A DNA stretch of 64,000 bases from Chaunax sp. Z400 (Eukaryota > Chordata > Actinopteri > Lophiiformes > Chaunacidae), in assembly GCA_037577475.1 (NCBI GenBank), contig CM075188.1, positions 7,226,501-7,290,500 of the forward strand. Direction: 5' to 3'. The notes under the pieces are model-generated. The model ran no database searches and was not told the origin of the DNA. It saw only the letters and a list, made by a program, of their open reading frames with translations. Shown here in pieces: positions 8,702-22,432 of this stretch (within the stretch, counting starts at the first letter, position 1; each line of letters opens with the position of its first letter). Both the position numbers and the translations under genes were made by a program.

Positions 8702-11205
8702 TAATAAATCATTAAATGTTGATCATTGTGAAGCCTTCTCTTGGTGTTGCCTTCAGATTAGCACTGTTCAGCCCCTCCATTGGTCACAGCAGGGACTGCA
8801 GGAGAGCATTTTAAAATGTAAAAGTCTGTGGCCAACATGAACAACTACAGGACTAACAATTGTGGAGGGAAATTAAACTATCCATTGCTGATATGAAGCT
8901 CGATGTCCCAGGTTCTGGGTAGAAGGGGGATCATTGAAGTCTTAAGAGATCCAAACAAAGAATTCTGCAAAGTTTGCAGGAAAGAATTCAGCATGGTGTA
9001 TATATTTCACAATGACACACAGATGACTTTATGAACAGAAATAATTTTAGCGTTGAGTTTAGACTTTGACGTGTTTTACTGAAGGCCAGGCCAACTTTGG
9101 GCCATCACCACAGCTACCCCCAAATCCCATTCCTGAATTTCTCACAAATTTCACACGGATTTCGCTCTAATGTTAGCCAATAAATGTAGCCTTGCTGTAG
9201 AGGTGGCTGTGTATCTATTGTTTGTCTTGATGTTTTTCTGCCTCCTAGTGGCCAAATATTGATGAATGCAGCTTTAAGTCACAAAGGCTCTCTCTCTGAG
9301 GTATACCACAATCCACACCTGTATTTGATTCGTTATCCTGCTGTCATTTTGATTCGCTATTATGTACTTTTGGAAAAATTCATCCAACTTCACACAGTGG
9401 TCATTTAATTATTTACAGCTTCAATCCATTAAAGAGTGAAGTTTTTTTTTAAACAACAATGATTACAAAATGTCTTTTATTTCTCTGATGTAGTGTAGTA
9501 GTTTTGTCAGATGATAAACATGTAAATATTATATTTTAGATAAAATTGTATACTGTAAATGTTGAATTTTAAAGACAACGTGCCCCTTTTCAGATTCTAC
9601 CCCTAGAGACACTAAAGTCAGAAATATCCTACAGATAAGGGCTCTTAGTTTGTCGCATGAATTTCAAATGGCACCGGTTACAGAATGACTCAGATTGCTT
9701 CAAAGTCATAGAAAAACCTGGTGTAGGCTATTACATGGTAGGAGGATGTTCCAAAAAGAAAAATGGATTCATGATCCCTACACTGAGCGAACATGTGACT
9801 CAGAGCTCTGACATATTAGTGTCTCCTGAGATTGACTGGCCATTTAGCTAACAGGCTCCCCATAGGAGATAAATCAAAGGCCTATTCCAGGGCAATCTAC
9901 TGCAATGTGCTACAGGAGCCTCCAGCTGTTGAGCTAAATACTAATGGCTGATTGTACACTGTGGTATCTTGGCATGGAGAACAATTCAATTTCACTGTGA
10001 TGAATGACCACAGTGAAGTTGGTCTGAAACAACAGGCTGAATCTGGCCTCAAAAAGCCAGCTATTGTACCAGGCAAACAGTAAAACAAACAAACAAACAA
10101 AATCAGGTTGTGCCTCTTAACTGAAAATAAAACCATCCCATACTTTTGTCCATTTGGGGGAAATAAGGTTTTGTATATTGAGTGTCTTTGAGTCAAAAAA
10201 TTCTCCTCGCATGTAGGCTATCATCATGTGGCGTTACAAGAGTATCAGAAGTGGAAAAAGCACAATGACAGCAAATTTATAAAGTTTTAGTAGACTACTA
10301 GTTTGTACCATATATGCAATTCATTGGCAATTTATGTTTTCTTTTCTCTGACTGAACATAATGCTGTAAAATATCCGTCCATGTTTTGGTGTAAAACTTG
10401 CTTTGGCAGTCTTTATCCTTTTCATGTTGTCACTGAGTGGAGTTAATGTTTTATGTCCCTTCATATTCATTAATGTGATGGAGCTGACCTTGGATCAGTG
10501 ATTCCTTTACAGGTCTTTCAAAGCTATAAAAACACTCTTTAATATTGGATCATTTCTTGTCTAATTGTTAAAGTGGTAGCTAAACAAATTAAGTGATTTC
10601 AAACAAAGCGTGGAATACCTTTGTGTTTTCAAAAATGTTTCTGTGTTTTCTGAAATGTTTCGATTTGACCCTTAGGGCCACCATATTATATAAGACTCAG
10701 TGCACTTCAACCAAAGGCATCAGATGCATTTAGATGCAATATAATCAACTATGGAAAACATTCTCACTAATTTCACAACAATAATAGTGTGTCCCATGGA
10801 TGTCCAGGTGTGTTCATCACCTTTTCCCCTGAAAACTGATGTTTTGTAACTCAATTCTTTGAAAAATCATTAAGGCTTGACTTTCTAAAATCCTGTGGTC
10901 CAGCGCAGACATCAAAGTGTATGAAATGTTCTGCTCAAACAGAGATAGCAGGAAGGAAGAATAACCCAGGTAGCCAGCCAAATCAGGACGACTCTGGCGT
11001 CAGTGTCAGCAGACTTGGCTGTGTTGTGGCAGGAATTCACCAAAGATGAAACATCTTTGCCCAAACGTGGCAGCTATTTCTGGGTGTGGGGACTTGGGCT
11101 GATTTGGGCTGAGATATGGCACATAAGGCTGCATTTGGATAAAATAGCCATAAAGATCTGAACCTGTTGGCAAAGCCAGGGGTAGGGCAAAGGGGAGAGG
11201 GTGGA
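8702..11205. other. intergenic, no gene seen
   Basis: AT-rich sequence without splice-flanked coding segments. A fragment near 9235-9280 (cctcctagtggccaaatattg) looks like the end of a dispersed repeat. A short (aaac)n run lies at 10083-10101. Open frames here lack any recognisable motif. Confidence 0.5.
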
Positions 11206-11440
11206 CCATGTCAATTCATTCATTCATTTTCTATAACCGCTTATCCTGTGTAGGGTCAATTTAGAATCACCACTTCAGCTCTACTGCATGTTTCTGGTGG
11301 TGGGAGGAAGCCGGAGAACCCGGAGGGAACGCAGACATGGGGAGAACATGCAAATTTGATTTGGATTTGAACCCAGGACCTTCTTGCTGCGAGGCAACAG
11401 CGCTAACCATGACACCACCGTGCTGCCCCATGTCAATTCA
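11206..11440 (+). repeat. dispersed teleost repeat with 13-bp target duplication
   Basis: The element at 11219-11427 belongs to the same family as 126-475: head cattcattttctataacc, tail gaccttcttgctgcgaggc...ccaccgtgctgcc. It is bracketed by ccatgtcaattca at 11206-11218 and again at 11428-11440. The internal part is shortened relative to the first copy. Such a duplication length suggests integration by target-primed reverse transcription. Confidence 0.75.
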
Positions 11441-12628
11441 AAATTTGTAGGAAAATTATGAAAATGAAAAATTATGAGCAGATGACTGCATATTTTTCAA
11501 TAAGACACACACACGCACACATTATGAAACATTTGTCTAACATCATCATTTCATTATGAAGCCTTGAATGTGCCACTGTAATAATAACTGACTTTTATAG
11601 TAAACACTGTCAGCTTAAAAATTTCATAGGCAGCAGTCTCAGCAGAGTCATCAGCCACCACCACCAGCAGTGTCTGGACTCCATGGGGGATTTTCGTTGC
11701 TGGTACTCAGGGCAGACATCCCTAGTTCTCAGTGCTATTTTCTGTTTTCTGTCACAACTTAATTGTTGCCTCTCTGGCTTCTCGCAGATTTGAAACTTCC
11801 ACGCATGCGCATGGGGCCTTGCGTGGCCTGGAAATCTGGGGAAGCCCTTGGGAAGACATGATGTCACCGAATTGTTCTCTGTATTCCGCTGTGCTAAAAA
11901 TATGACCGTTATATCAGGCTGTAGAATAGCATTCGTCCTACTGAATAAAAATATCGTGGTTACTTTCAAAATTTTTCACACGCCTTGAGAAGGAAAATAC
12001 GGCTTGAGTGGGAGTATACCTTTAGGCTCGCACTTTTAACTTTAGCTTTCAAGCTACCTGCTTCAGTCGCACACACACCCGTTGCAGCTTGGGGTTGTTA
12101 GGTCTCTGTGGCCTTCAGGGGCAGTGGGAAAACAATCTATTGCATGCAGATGATCACACCATGCAATTAAAAACACAATCAAATAAAACAAGTGACTAAA
12201 ATCAAATTTTTGTTAACTACATAATTCCATATGTGTTATTTCATAATTTTGATGTTTTAAGTTTTTATATAGAAAATAGACAAAATAAAGCGAAACCTGC
12301 AATATGAATAACTTTGACTTTGACCGGTACTGTATGTACATACATACGTACATTCAGTACTTGTTCTGGGTGGTACTGTACAGTAACCACTTTTCAATTT
12401 ACTCTCAAATAGTAGGTCAAATATAGGATAGTCCAACCCTCACAACGAAAAACAAAAACTCATATTAAGACTGAAAATCACAACAAAGGATGTGTAAGGG
12501 TCGGATTGTACATGAGGTACTCTGAGCTGATTGGAGGTTAAGCGCCATCCTCTGGAAAACAACCTGCCAGAAGAGGGCATGGTATTACACGTAGTACACA
12601 CTTGGTGCTTCACTGCTCTCAGTAATGT

Positions 12629-12630
<2 letters not shown>
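11441..12630. other. intergenic, no gene seen
   Basis: The interval contains no recognisable exon. A minus-strand open frame at 11610-11969 has no family motif. Short alternating tac/gta sequence lies near 12330-12350. Confidence 0.45.

Positions 12631-12713
<83 letters not shown>
12631..12713. repeat. (GT)n microsatellite, about 41 units
   Basis: An uninterrupted GT dinucleotide run of about 83 bp. It creates long Cys-Val and His-Thr open frames on both strands that are artefacts. Confidence 0.97.
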
Positions 12714-12715
<2 letters not shown>

Positions 12716-15460
12716 TGGGTGCAGACCAGGGGATTTTATAAGTGCAGGTGTTTTATGAATATGAAACGTAGTTCTTTCTTTATTTGTGTTCAGATCATAA
12801 TCCCGAATCAATCCCCTTGACAAATAAGAAGGGTTTGGAGGTGAAGATATATGTGAAATCTCACAACGTCTTAAATGATAAACTCCTGTTGCCAAAAATG
12901 TAAATGAGAAGACAGACATCAGCTTCGACTGGTTGTATAGAAACAAAACCTGACAACGTCTTACTGGCTGTCTGGCTGCTGCTCTACTTGAGTCTGGTGG
13001 AGATGTATATATCAAAATATCTCAAATATAAGTATTTCTAAGAACTGAAGCAAATGCAAACAAAATCATAGAGTTAGAAGATCCTTTATATTCAGTGGTT
13101 ACATGTCATTATCTAAAAATATGAAGTCCGTTTTTTCCAGACAAACACAAGCGAGTTTGACTAATGAGGGCAGACAGTGGATTCATCATGAATATCACAC
13201 AGATGAGCTTTAACTGTGAAGCCCACTGATTGCACCTGACTGGCCTTTACACTAAAGTACAGGACTGTGAAGTTGAGATGTCAGTCCAAAGAAGGCCTGT
13301 AGTAAAAAAAAAAAAACATGTCAAAATCAAGATATCAACCACCACAAACATTAAATCAGAGAAACAAATCCATAAAAAACAAAACAATCTACAGTATATC
13401 TACACAAATACAAGCCTCAGGGCCGCCTCTCAGCTGGGATCCATCATCTGGACAACCTTGATGTCTGCACCACAGTTTGGTGACAATCAATTCAGAGATT
13501 CTTCACAGGAAAGGTTCGACTTGTGATGTCACTGGATGGTTGTCAAGGACTTGTCAACTTAGCTCTGCATCCCACAAGTGTCACCAGATGCCTTTACCCC
13601 TTTCTCCTCCATCATTCACTTGTTAACTGTGGATTATGTTTGTGAAAGGAAGAAAAACTGGGAGAAAAATCAGAGACGATTTTCATCAAGATGATCACAC
13701 ATACAAGCTGTAGTTAGAAGTCCTTCAGGCAGATTTCACATGACTGCTAAAAACAGCTAAGAAAGCAGAGACATATGACCACATTTGGTTGGGTGTTGGC
13801 TGAAATTAAGGGTGAATGACATTGGATTCTGGAACTGCAAATATTTTCAGAAGAGAGGCGGTCCTACGATTAGCCATAAACCGCTGTCAGCATTGTGTTA
13901 TCAGTGTCAAAAGATAAAAACCATGTGTTCATGTCTCTTTAAATTGGGTTGAGCTCCTTTAACGTAGGATATAGGTTTAGACCCTGTTTAGATACTGAAC
14001 CACTCAGATATCAGATCCATGGGACTGTCTATGATACTTTCTCTTCATGTGAGGTCGATCATTGACATCTCTGTTTGTCATGGCATTGCAGCCTTAATCC
14101 TAAACTGAGCAACGCTAGCAAGGGGGTACATTCATTTAGTTCTGTGGGTTTCTATCTGTCTGTGCCTGATGTACCTGAAATACCTGATAAACCATTGTAA
14201 CAAGAGTGTGAACACAGTTCTTATATGGGGTATATGTGGACAGAAAGGTTCATAGAAGGACTGTTACTTCATACTCCCAGATGAAGGATTCCTTGAAGAT
14301 CTTGATGTATCTTCAAATCCACAACACATTTGGAAAGGAAAGCAAGCTTTTGTGACCTTTTCACCTCCACCAAGGAGATTATTTTTTTATTCGGTGCCTG
14401 TTTGATTCTTTACACAAAAACTACTTGACAGATTGTCTTGCTGGGAGGGTTAGGTGGTAGCTGGGAAGACCCCTTTAAATTTTGTGTAAAGGGGTGGACC
14501 TAGGGTTTTTGTTTTTGACTTTAACTTTGTGAGATAGGGCATTTCTTTTACCACGGATTTTGATAAAACTTGATAGAAGGGTTGCACATGTGCAAAGGAA
14601 GAAACCAACAGCTTCTTTAACATGGTGAGACAGGGTTGTATTGATGGGGGACCTTAGTGGAGGTACGAGCTTTACTGACTATCCTTCTCGTTTTATCTGT
14701 GAAGTCACAAAAAAAGAATCCAGGCTATGGAGAACCTCATAGCCCCTGACCAGATGTCCCACTTTATGTGGGACTGCACAGCATTTTTATCCCATATCCT
14801 GTGTCACACACATTCAGACAATGCTCCACATTTTCAATGTTTCAATTGAAATTGTCTCAGTATGTTGGATAAGGGATAAAAAAGAGGGATATCTGTTCAT
14901 CTTAACCCCTGTGCCTTTGGTACCCACCCACTCCTTCATTAGATGCCACATATACTTCAACTATGTCACCATATTGCTGTGGGAAAACAGGAGAAGCTTG
15001 TTTGGAAATTAGTGTTGAAATCATCCCCAGCAGAGACTTCCTCCCGGCATCACTAGCACACCCTCATGCACCGGTGGAAAACTGTGATTAACAACATGGC
15101 AATGACTTTAATAAAGTCAGAGACATCTTCTGGGTTCTTCTGGGTGTTTAGGCTGTAGCGGCATGCTTTTATTAGCAATCATAACATGCAGCAGCATTAC
15201 AATAAAGCCTGTATGTGATGAATGTGGGGATTGATTGGTGTTTAATGAGAATGTTCTCTGAATGAACATTTCTCTTGAGAGTTTACAAGGTGGATAGCAG
15301 TCTGCTTCATTAAAGAGACATGTTGCCACATCCCTTTGCTCTGTGCATCCTAATTTTAAATTGTGTACCTCTGAGAATGTGGACTGATGTGATACAAACA
15401 GGGGAGTCGAGATGGGAACTGTAGAAACAATTTATCAAGATAAAATACGGCACTGTAAAA
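12714..15460. other. intergenic, with dispersed repeat near 14350-14690
   Basis: No gene is recognisable. The part at 14350-14690 shares acacaaaaactacttgacag, gataaaacttgatagaagg and the gaggtacgagctttactgac ending with the repeat at 6655-7115. The remainder is unremarkable AT-rich sequence. Confidence 0.45.
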
Positions 15461-15464
15461 ATTC

Positions 15465-15670
15465 ATTTGATACCTAATGGAGCTTGTTGATGAGTCTATC
15501 TGCCTCTTTGGTGGTATATGTCATGGACCCCAGATGATGAAGCCAACTATCAACTGGTTACAAATTTTTTTGTACAGAATTCTTGATTCCCAGAGGATGA
15601 GCTCTGCCAATTTTGGGAATTCCCTGACTTTTCTCTGGCACCACCAAGAGGTTGACATTTCTGGCTTTTA
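15465..15670 (+). repeat. dispersed teleost repeat (cccagaggatga type)
   Basis: It carries tttgtacagaattcttgattcccagaggatgag and tccctgacttttctctggcaccaccaagaggttgacattt split across the segment. A related copy is at 16310-16580 and a weaker one at about 18140-18380. Non-coding. Confidence 0.5.
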
Positions 15671-16309
15671 GATACACGAGTGCAGTGCCTCAACACATGA
15701 CAGTAACATCATATCCCACGTCCAGCAGCAAAAGTAACGGCTCATTTATACTCCATTTATGTACGAAAACAGATACGTCAGTATCAAACGCTGTGGCAGC
15801 GAAATGTCAAAAGTTTCATCGACAACAAATATGGTGACAGTGGAGGAGGTTGTGATAATGTACCTAGTAAATGCAAAGCAGCAAAAGCAGAGATAATGAT
15901 GTACTCATCGGAGCATGAGGATAGAGAGGTTTGTTCACTTTTTAATTTCGCTTCACTTTTTCTTCTTTGTAGTTTCCATACATGTTTGTCATGCCTTGCT
16001 TGAATTGTAGCGACACTGTTTCAGTAGAGCCCTGAAGCTGCACCCCCACTGCTGCACAGAGCGCTGTTCACCTGTTTATTCTGAATGTATTATTATTGAG
16101 TGTGTCGCACAACCGATTTGCACCAAAGTCGTGAAATTACTTCCCCCCAGCAACTCACATGGCAAGTTTGAAGTAGATCAGATGAACGGTTTTCACGATA
16201 GGCGAATTACAGACAGACAGACAATTTTACTTAACGAATAAGTAGTTTAACCAAAACTATTTACACACATTCCATGATTGAAAAAGGAACAGGAAGGACA
16301 AAAATACTT

Positions 16310-16580
16310 ATATTACCTGCCCCTTTATATGTCTCAACATCTATTGGATGAATTGCCATGATATTCATAGTTGCCAGAGGATGTATCCTAGCGTTAAAGA
16401 TTGAAGATCCCCTGTCTTTTGATGTAATGCCACTAGCAGGCCAAAGTTTCCACCCTCAACATCTGTTGGATGTAATATGTAATATTCATAGTTCTCTGAG
16501 GATGAATCCTGTTGGACATTCAGGGTATCACACCCTGAATTTTCTTCTAGCGCCACTGAGAGTTTTACAGTTCTAGTTTT
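16310..16580 (+). repeat. dispersed teleost repeat, internally duplicated copy
   Basis: The phrase atattcatagttgccagaggatg at about 16361 recurs as atattcatagttctctgaggatg at about 16480, each followed by a ctagc(a/g)ccact or ccactagcagg phrase. The copy therefore looks like two tandem partial units of the family at 15465-15670. Confidence 0.45.
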
Positions 16581-19500
16581 TCAGTAAGATGTTCCAACAA
16601 TGATTGCGAGGCTTGAAATTTGGTATAAACATTCATGTTTCCTGCTGGATACATAATAATAAAGCTGATCTCAATTTCAATCCAGCATCATCATCGGGTC
16701 AGCATTTTTAATTTGCCCAATACTTACTGTAACTAATGCCATTTTCATCAGCCTCAGCTGCACTTTGTATCACGTACTAACAAACCAATATTAGCATGCC
16801 AACATCCTAAGCCACTAAATGTCAGTATGTTAGCATATGTTATTTTTTTGGCATATTAGCATAATATTAGCATTTATCTCAAAGGACTGCTGTTGGCCAA
16901 TACAGTGTTTCAGAGCCTTTAACATGGCTGTAGCGTGTTGTTTTTACAATTATTATTCTGTGTTATTACTGTTGATTCATAGCACTTGATAAACACCAGA
17001 CCCTCTCTGCTCTGTGTGCATGATTTGGTCATCAGATTTAGCTGACTGCCTCTTGAACATACAATGCACTCAGAGGTTCAATGTGCAGGGACCCAAATAA
17101 ATCAAAGTCATTAACTCAATAATTGATTTGAAGAATTTTCCTGCAAAATTAGGGCATTTTTGCTAAATCTGCAAAAGTGCAGTTGGTGGGGCCTTGGGAA
17201 ATCACACATAGCAAGATCTTGCATAAACAATGGGCACATTGTGCCAGAGGGAAAGGCCGTTCTGATTACAAGACAATTGGATCTACAACAATGATATGAC
17301 CCTTTACTCAGTGATTGAGTGGTGCATGCATGCCTGTAAAATGTGAAAATTAAAACGGAGAATGGATGACACCTCCTGCCCAGCAGATAATGATCATTCT
17401 CAAAAGTGATGTTCCTAAAACGAGAAAGAAAGTTTAAATATGAGTGTCGGAGCCTAAATGCAGTTGATTGATATTTGATTAATGAAGGCAAATAATTTAA
17501 GTCCATTGTGAAACAACAATAATGCAATAAGTTATTGTTTGTTTGTACATAAAACATTTAGTGTATCCTGTCAAATGGATAGAATTCCATTTATACATTG
17601 TAAAAATGTACCTTAATTTACCTTAATTACCTTTAATTGCCACCATACTCAAGAGTGGAGGTTTTTTTTTTGTTTTTTTGTTGTGTATTTATGTTGAAGT
17701 AAACTTTGAAGAGCGGTCCTGTGGAATTTTCGATGTGAATGAAGACGAGAGAAATTGTTGGAGCGTCAAGCCAAGGCTTCATTCATTGGAAACCTTCAAT
17801 GAGAGAAACAAAGCATGTAGGACTGGTCAGAGCGACAGTTCATGAAAGGCTTATTCTACATAATGACCTTCCAATCAACAAATCACAATGTTTCCAAAGC
17901 ATCCTGTAAAAACTCCTGTATTTTAAAGACAGTCTACAGCTACGCAAACAGCTCCCTGAGCTAAACGTTATAACATGTACTGTGTATAATTTACCATATT
18001 CACCATCTTAAGTTACCATGTTGGCATGCTAAAATTTTGTAATTAGCATTATCCGCAAAGGCTGATGGGAATGTGATCATGTAGGTTGGTCATGTGGTCG
18101 TGTAGTTAATAGTAAGTAATAGTAAATAAAACTTTAAAGGATGGTCAAATTTTTTGCAATTAATCTTGAAGGGGACAAAGATGTCCCAAATTTAAACATG
18201 ACCCATCCAGTAATTATGGAGATACGATAAGAACAAAACGTGAACCTCAGGGTGGGCCTTGAAGTCAACGGATCATCAAATATTTCAGATTATTTTCTGG
18301 GGACCTTCAACGTTTGTACAGAATTTCATGGAAATCCATCTCATAGTTGTGGGACATTTCAGCCTGAACTGAAAAGGACTGTCAGAATGACACTGACATG
18401 TTGAATAAAAAGCATGATTCTGATGTCCTTTGCTGTTTTCATATGAAAAATAACGATTGCACTGTTGATTCCCGTGACAAGGTTAAATGATTTGAATCAA
18501 TATTTAATTCCAAATCAACAGCAGTTTGTTCTTGGGCAGGTATTGATCCCATAGACCTGAGGAAGAGCTATTGCACACAAATCATTAAAATTTGTTTTGC
18601 TATTTCTGCATTGGGACAGGGCTGATAGGAAGGCATCTGACAGTATAGTGACTATAAAGGTAGAGGATGTGAGTGAGTTTCATCTTGCTGGATAACAGGA
18701 TTAATATTTAGAATTATTTTTATTAATCATATCCATACAAACCATATATAGTAACGAATTGATAGTATGTTTTTTTAACTTTATTTTTATTTAGTTTTCG
18801 TCAACAACAATATGAATTTTCATACCATGTTCTTTTTCCTTTTTTCCAGCTTTTTAATTAGCACATATTTAAATATTAATTAGATCACAGGTATTTATAA
18901 ATGCCCACGCCGAAATGTAAACAAACCAATAAAGCAGAACCAATAAATAAATAAATAAAACCTGTAATATACCAGGTGAAAATACAAAGCAATGTTTATG
19001 TTTATTCTGGGGGAGATGGTATGTGGTATATAATTTGTACATGTGACACATGTATGAAGAAAATATGAATGTAAAGGGGCTGAGCCTCATAAGGCAACAA
19101 CCTCATTGCATTAGTAGTCTCATTGGCTTTAATTATCTCTTTTAATAACAATCTGTCATTATGGCTAATCTAACATGAAATTGTAGACGGTCACTATTTT
19201 TCACATAGATGATGGGAACTAATGAGTTGAAAATCCATGCCTCTGGCAGGGCTACCATCTACAAGAGGCCGTAGAGGCCATAAATCAATTCCCATCACAA
19301 TACACATACACCGTGACATTCTCCGAAACACAAGCACTCTTTATAACTCTAAATTCTCTTGAATACAATGCTCTTTACTGTTACAGCAAAACTCTTTTAC
19401 AGACTAATTACACCTCCCTGTCAACGACATATGTGAAGATGGACGACATGGCAACTCAAAAGTGAAGCTAAGATATCTTGATCGGCTCCTGGAGGCCGGC

Positions 19501-20232
19501 TGCAGTATGAGTCCTAAATCCTGCCCCCTCTGTGGTAACAGATAGGGGACATGGGACAAACTAGAAATTCAAGTTCACATCAATATTCTTTTCCAATTTA
19601 TATAGTTCTAAGTTTAGTTTTAACTAGTCATTCAATGCCATAAAAAATGGGTATGATGTCATGACTGACAGAGCAGGTTGTGATTATCTGAGATATTTTG
19701 GCTCAATTTTTATTCAGTGAGAGAAAGTGGATGTACTTCTATAACTCCTCTCTAGTCTCACTGACAACACAAAGATGCAGGTGTGATAACCATTCAGACA
19801 GACTCTCTCACTTCAATGAAAGCAGCCATCGGAAGACGTTTTGGGGTTCAATGTTGCCCAAGGGGTTGGGGATCAAACCACCAACTTTCTGAAGAGTGGA
19901 CACCGGTGTCCTCTAGCTGGCCTAATAGCCTACATGATCATTTTTCCCAGCATTTGTGGTCCGATTGGTGGGCAGGACATTTGGCTAACTGCACTAAAAC
20001 TAGCAATACATAGTGCACAATGACTGAGGGAGGAGAAGAAAATGAAACGAACTGAAACACACTGATGTACTTTACAACAGTGTTATTGATGTCTTTATAA
20101 AGAAAGAAAGGAAGGTGGACTTGGATATGGCCCACATTGGCCTGTGTTCTGTTAGGGAAATAAAACCCTCAACCAATCTAACATCTAGAGGTTCCATTAT
20201 TTAGGGATGCTACAGTATATAGAAAGTAGAAA
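16581..20232. other. intergenic, no gene seen
   Basis: No exon or RNA gene is recognisable. About 18140-18380 is a diverged dispersed repeat (ttgtacagaatttcatggaaatcc). Stretches at 16790-16880 and 17990-18050 are rich in the gcatgctaa/ttagcat words common in fish repeats. A short (aaat)n run lies at 18943-18959. Confidence 0.45.
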
Positions 20233-20312
20233 CACATAATTTTAAAAACACAATATTTTCCTTTCTCTAGCCCTAATCTCCTGAAACAAACAAGCATGTG
20301 ATACACTGAAAT
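20233..20312 (+). repeat. fragment of TA-flanked MITE family
   Basis: The segment aaacacaatattttccttt...ctagccctaatctcctgaaacaaac matches the inner part of the complete MITE at 55019-55242. The terminal inverted repeats are missing. Confidence 0.6.
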
Positions 20313-20414
20313 TACTTTTTTAAATACCCACAACCAAAACATATTAAATCATGAATAACCATAATTTAGTCATAACATAGCCATAACAGTAATTAGTGCA
20401 TTTCAGAGTAAAGG

Positions 20415-20744
20415 GGTTTGGATCGTCATCGTGGGGAACACTATCCTGCCGCATACATCCAGGAAGTGAACCGTTCTGGTGGTGGTGTCATGATGTCGGG
20501 AGCCATTGCTAATGGATGGCGGTCAGACCTTGTCCACATCCATGGTACACGGACAGCTATCCGTTACAGAGACACGGTCCTAGGTCCACACGTCATTCCC
20601 AGGATACAGCAGTCAGGCATCACCATGCATGACAGCACTGCAGGAAGAATGGCATGTCATCCTACAAGTCCAGATTAACCGTCTTATCCATTCAGGAGGT
20701 GTAAAATAGTGATAAATGCTGGAGGTGGTCACACGTGGTATTGA
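20415..20744 (+). pseudogene. Tc1-like transposase remnant
   Basis: The plus strand encodes the second half of a Tc1-type DDE transposase: VW and RHRGEHYPAA at the start, then EVNRSGGG, SDLVHIHGT and RYRDTVLGPHVIP. The usual asparagine-rich catalytic stretch and the DLNPIEHLW region that normally follow are missing. After a deletion near 20640 the frame changes to EEWHVILQVQINRLIHS and ends with INAGGGHTWY and a stop at 20742-20744, the family's C-terminus. The N-terminal DNA-binding domain and terminal inverted repeats are absent, so it is a dead fragment. Confidence 0.85.
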
Positions 20745-20747
20745 CTG

Positions 20748-22432
20748 TTGTTGTTCTCTGAATCACCAAGTAGGAAATTTGTTTTTTTTTGTCTAAAAAT
20801 AAAAATAATCTTGTCAAGCATGTTTTGGATTAAAATTCATCTCATTTAAATAAAGTATATCAAACTTTGTCTTAATAAGATATTCCTAATAACATTGAGC
20901 TAGATTTAACCAGTAACAAGGTACAACACTGGTTTGCATAATATCCCAGCAGAGGAACAACATTCTTCTCCCCATCCCCCACCTATTCCTCTACCTATGA
21001 CTGTATATATTGTATATATTGAGTATAATGTATAATAAATGTGAAAGTGTTGAAATGAATCCCGTCTGCTTGTCTTTGCCTTTCTGAGTGTCTATAATTT
21101 TAATATGATGTTATAAAATGGTGCAGACTCAAAGGTTCTAATCAAGTACTTCAATATTACCTGGTTCTGAGGAACAGATCCGACAGGATGAAGTTCTCCT
21201 CTGATCTTAAACTATGTCACTTGTGCAGCAATTATTCTTCCACAACAGACTTTATTTTTATACAACTTATAAAGTAAGCACAGTTCAACCTCAACACTGC
21301 TGTAGCTTTTCAGCTGCAACGAGCGTCTGTCTCCAGCAGCAGATTTCTCAGTCTCAGTCCCTCTTCATAGATCCTGCACACTACTGCAGATAACAGAGAG
21401 AGAGAGAGAGAGAGCGAGAGCGAGAGAGCAATCAGTACAACACAAAACAAAATAAATAATAAATTATATAATATAATATAATTATAAAAATAATTAACTT
21501 TCTCTTTCCCTGACCCTGCTTCCCTGAGACCTAACCACCACATACCCTTATTGCCCAACTTAGGCACTGGAGCCATCCAGCCTAGCCTACTCATGCCTGT
21601 ACCAAAAGATATAAGCAAATCTTTGTGTAGTGTGTGACTTGGAGGGTCAGGGGACAGTCTGTCTCTGCTGTAAAAACAGCGAGTCTGGAAGAGCATCAGA
21701 AGCACATGTATGTTCCTTTGACAGAGTTAATGTATGAGTCCTTCTGTTGTAGCTTAGTAGGAAACTCTACTATGAGAGGCAAGCATCTCTGAAGGAGTGT
21801 AAGTACATATTCATAGCACTACTGTTCATCACGGTTAATGCTATTGTTGGTCAGCCCTCAATATTTCATTACATGCTGAATACAGTAAATATAGAGCCAC
21901 CGCAGAAAAATAAATCTTGTTCTTGTTTTACTGCATAACCATAAATGAGAATAAGGTCCAAGGTATGAAAAAGGTTTAAAATATAGCTCTAAAACTCTGA
22001 AGACAAGTCCAAGCTGTTCATGCCTCATTCTGCTACCAATCAAAACCACAAACAAATGGACAAGGCTGAAAACAATCTCCTTGGTAGAGGTATACAGTCA
22101 TTTTAAAATGTAATTATCATAAAGCTTATTTAACAGGACATTTATTGGGCTAAAGTCATTAATATCCCATTTATGAGTGAAAGGGCATTCCTGTATTAAT
22201 TTGTTCTCTTTCCTCCTCCCTTTTCTCCTCTATTCCTCACCTCACGGACACCTTTCAGCAAAATTCAGAGTTGGACCGTCGTGCAAACACAAACCAGAGA
22301 CATGGAAATACAGTGTAATGATTTAATACAAAAAAACAGCTAAACTTACAGGCTGAAGTGAACAAAGTTGAACAGCAACTCAGAAATAAAGTACAAACAG
22401 TCCAAACAGAAAATCCAAGTAATCAAAGAAGC
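20748..22432. other. intergenic, no gene seen
   Basis: Sequence without recognisable genes. It contains a GA-rich microsatellite at 21395-21428. A minus-strand open frame over that run (21310-21705) is driven by the repeat. Confidence 0.45.
21395..21428. repeat. (AG)n microsatellite with CGAGAG interruptions
   Basis: Ten AG units are followed by two CGAGAG variants. Confidence 0.9.

Noticed and set aside
12440..13015. Long minus-strand open frame with a His-Thr run and plus-strand Cys-Val frames
   Set aside because: They are translations of the (GT)n microsatellite at 12631-12713 and have no other motif.
20415..20744. Functional Tc1 transposase gene
   Set aside because: The DNA-binding domain, catalytic region and inverted terminal repeats are missing and the frame is broken.
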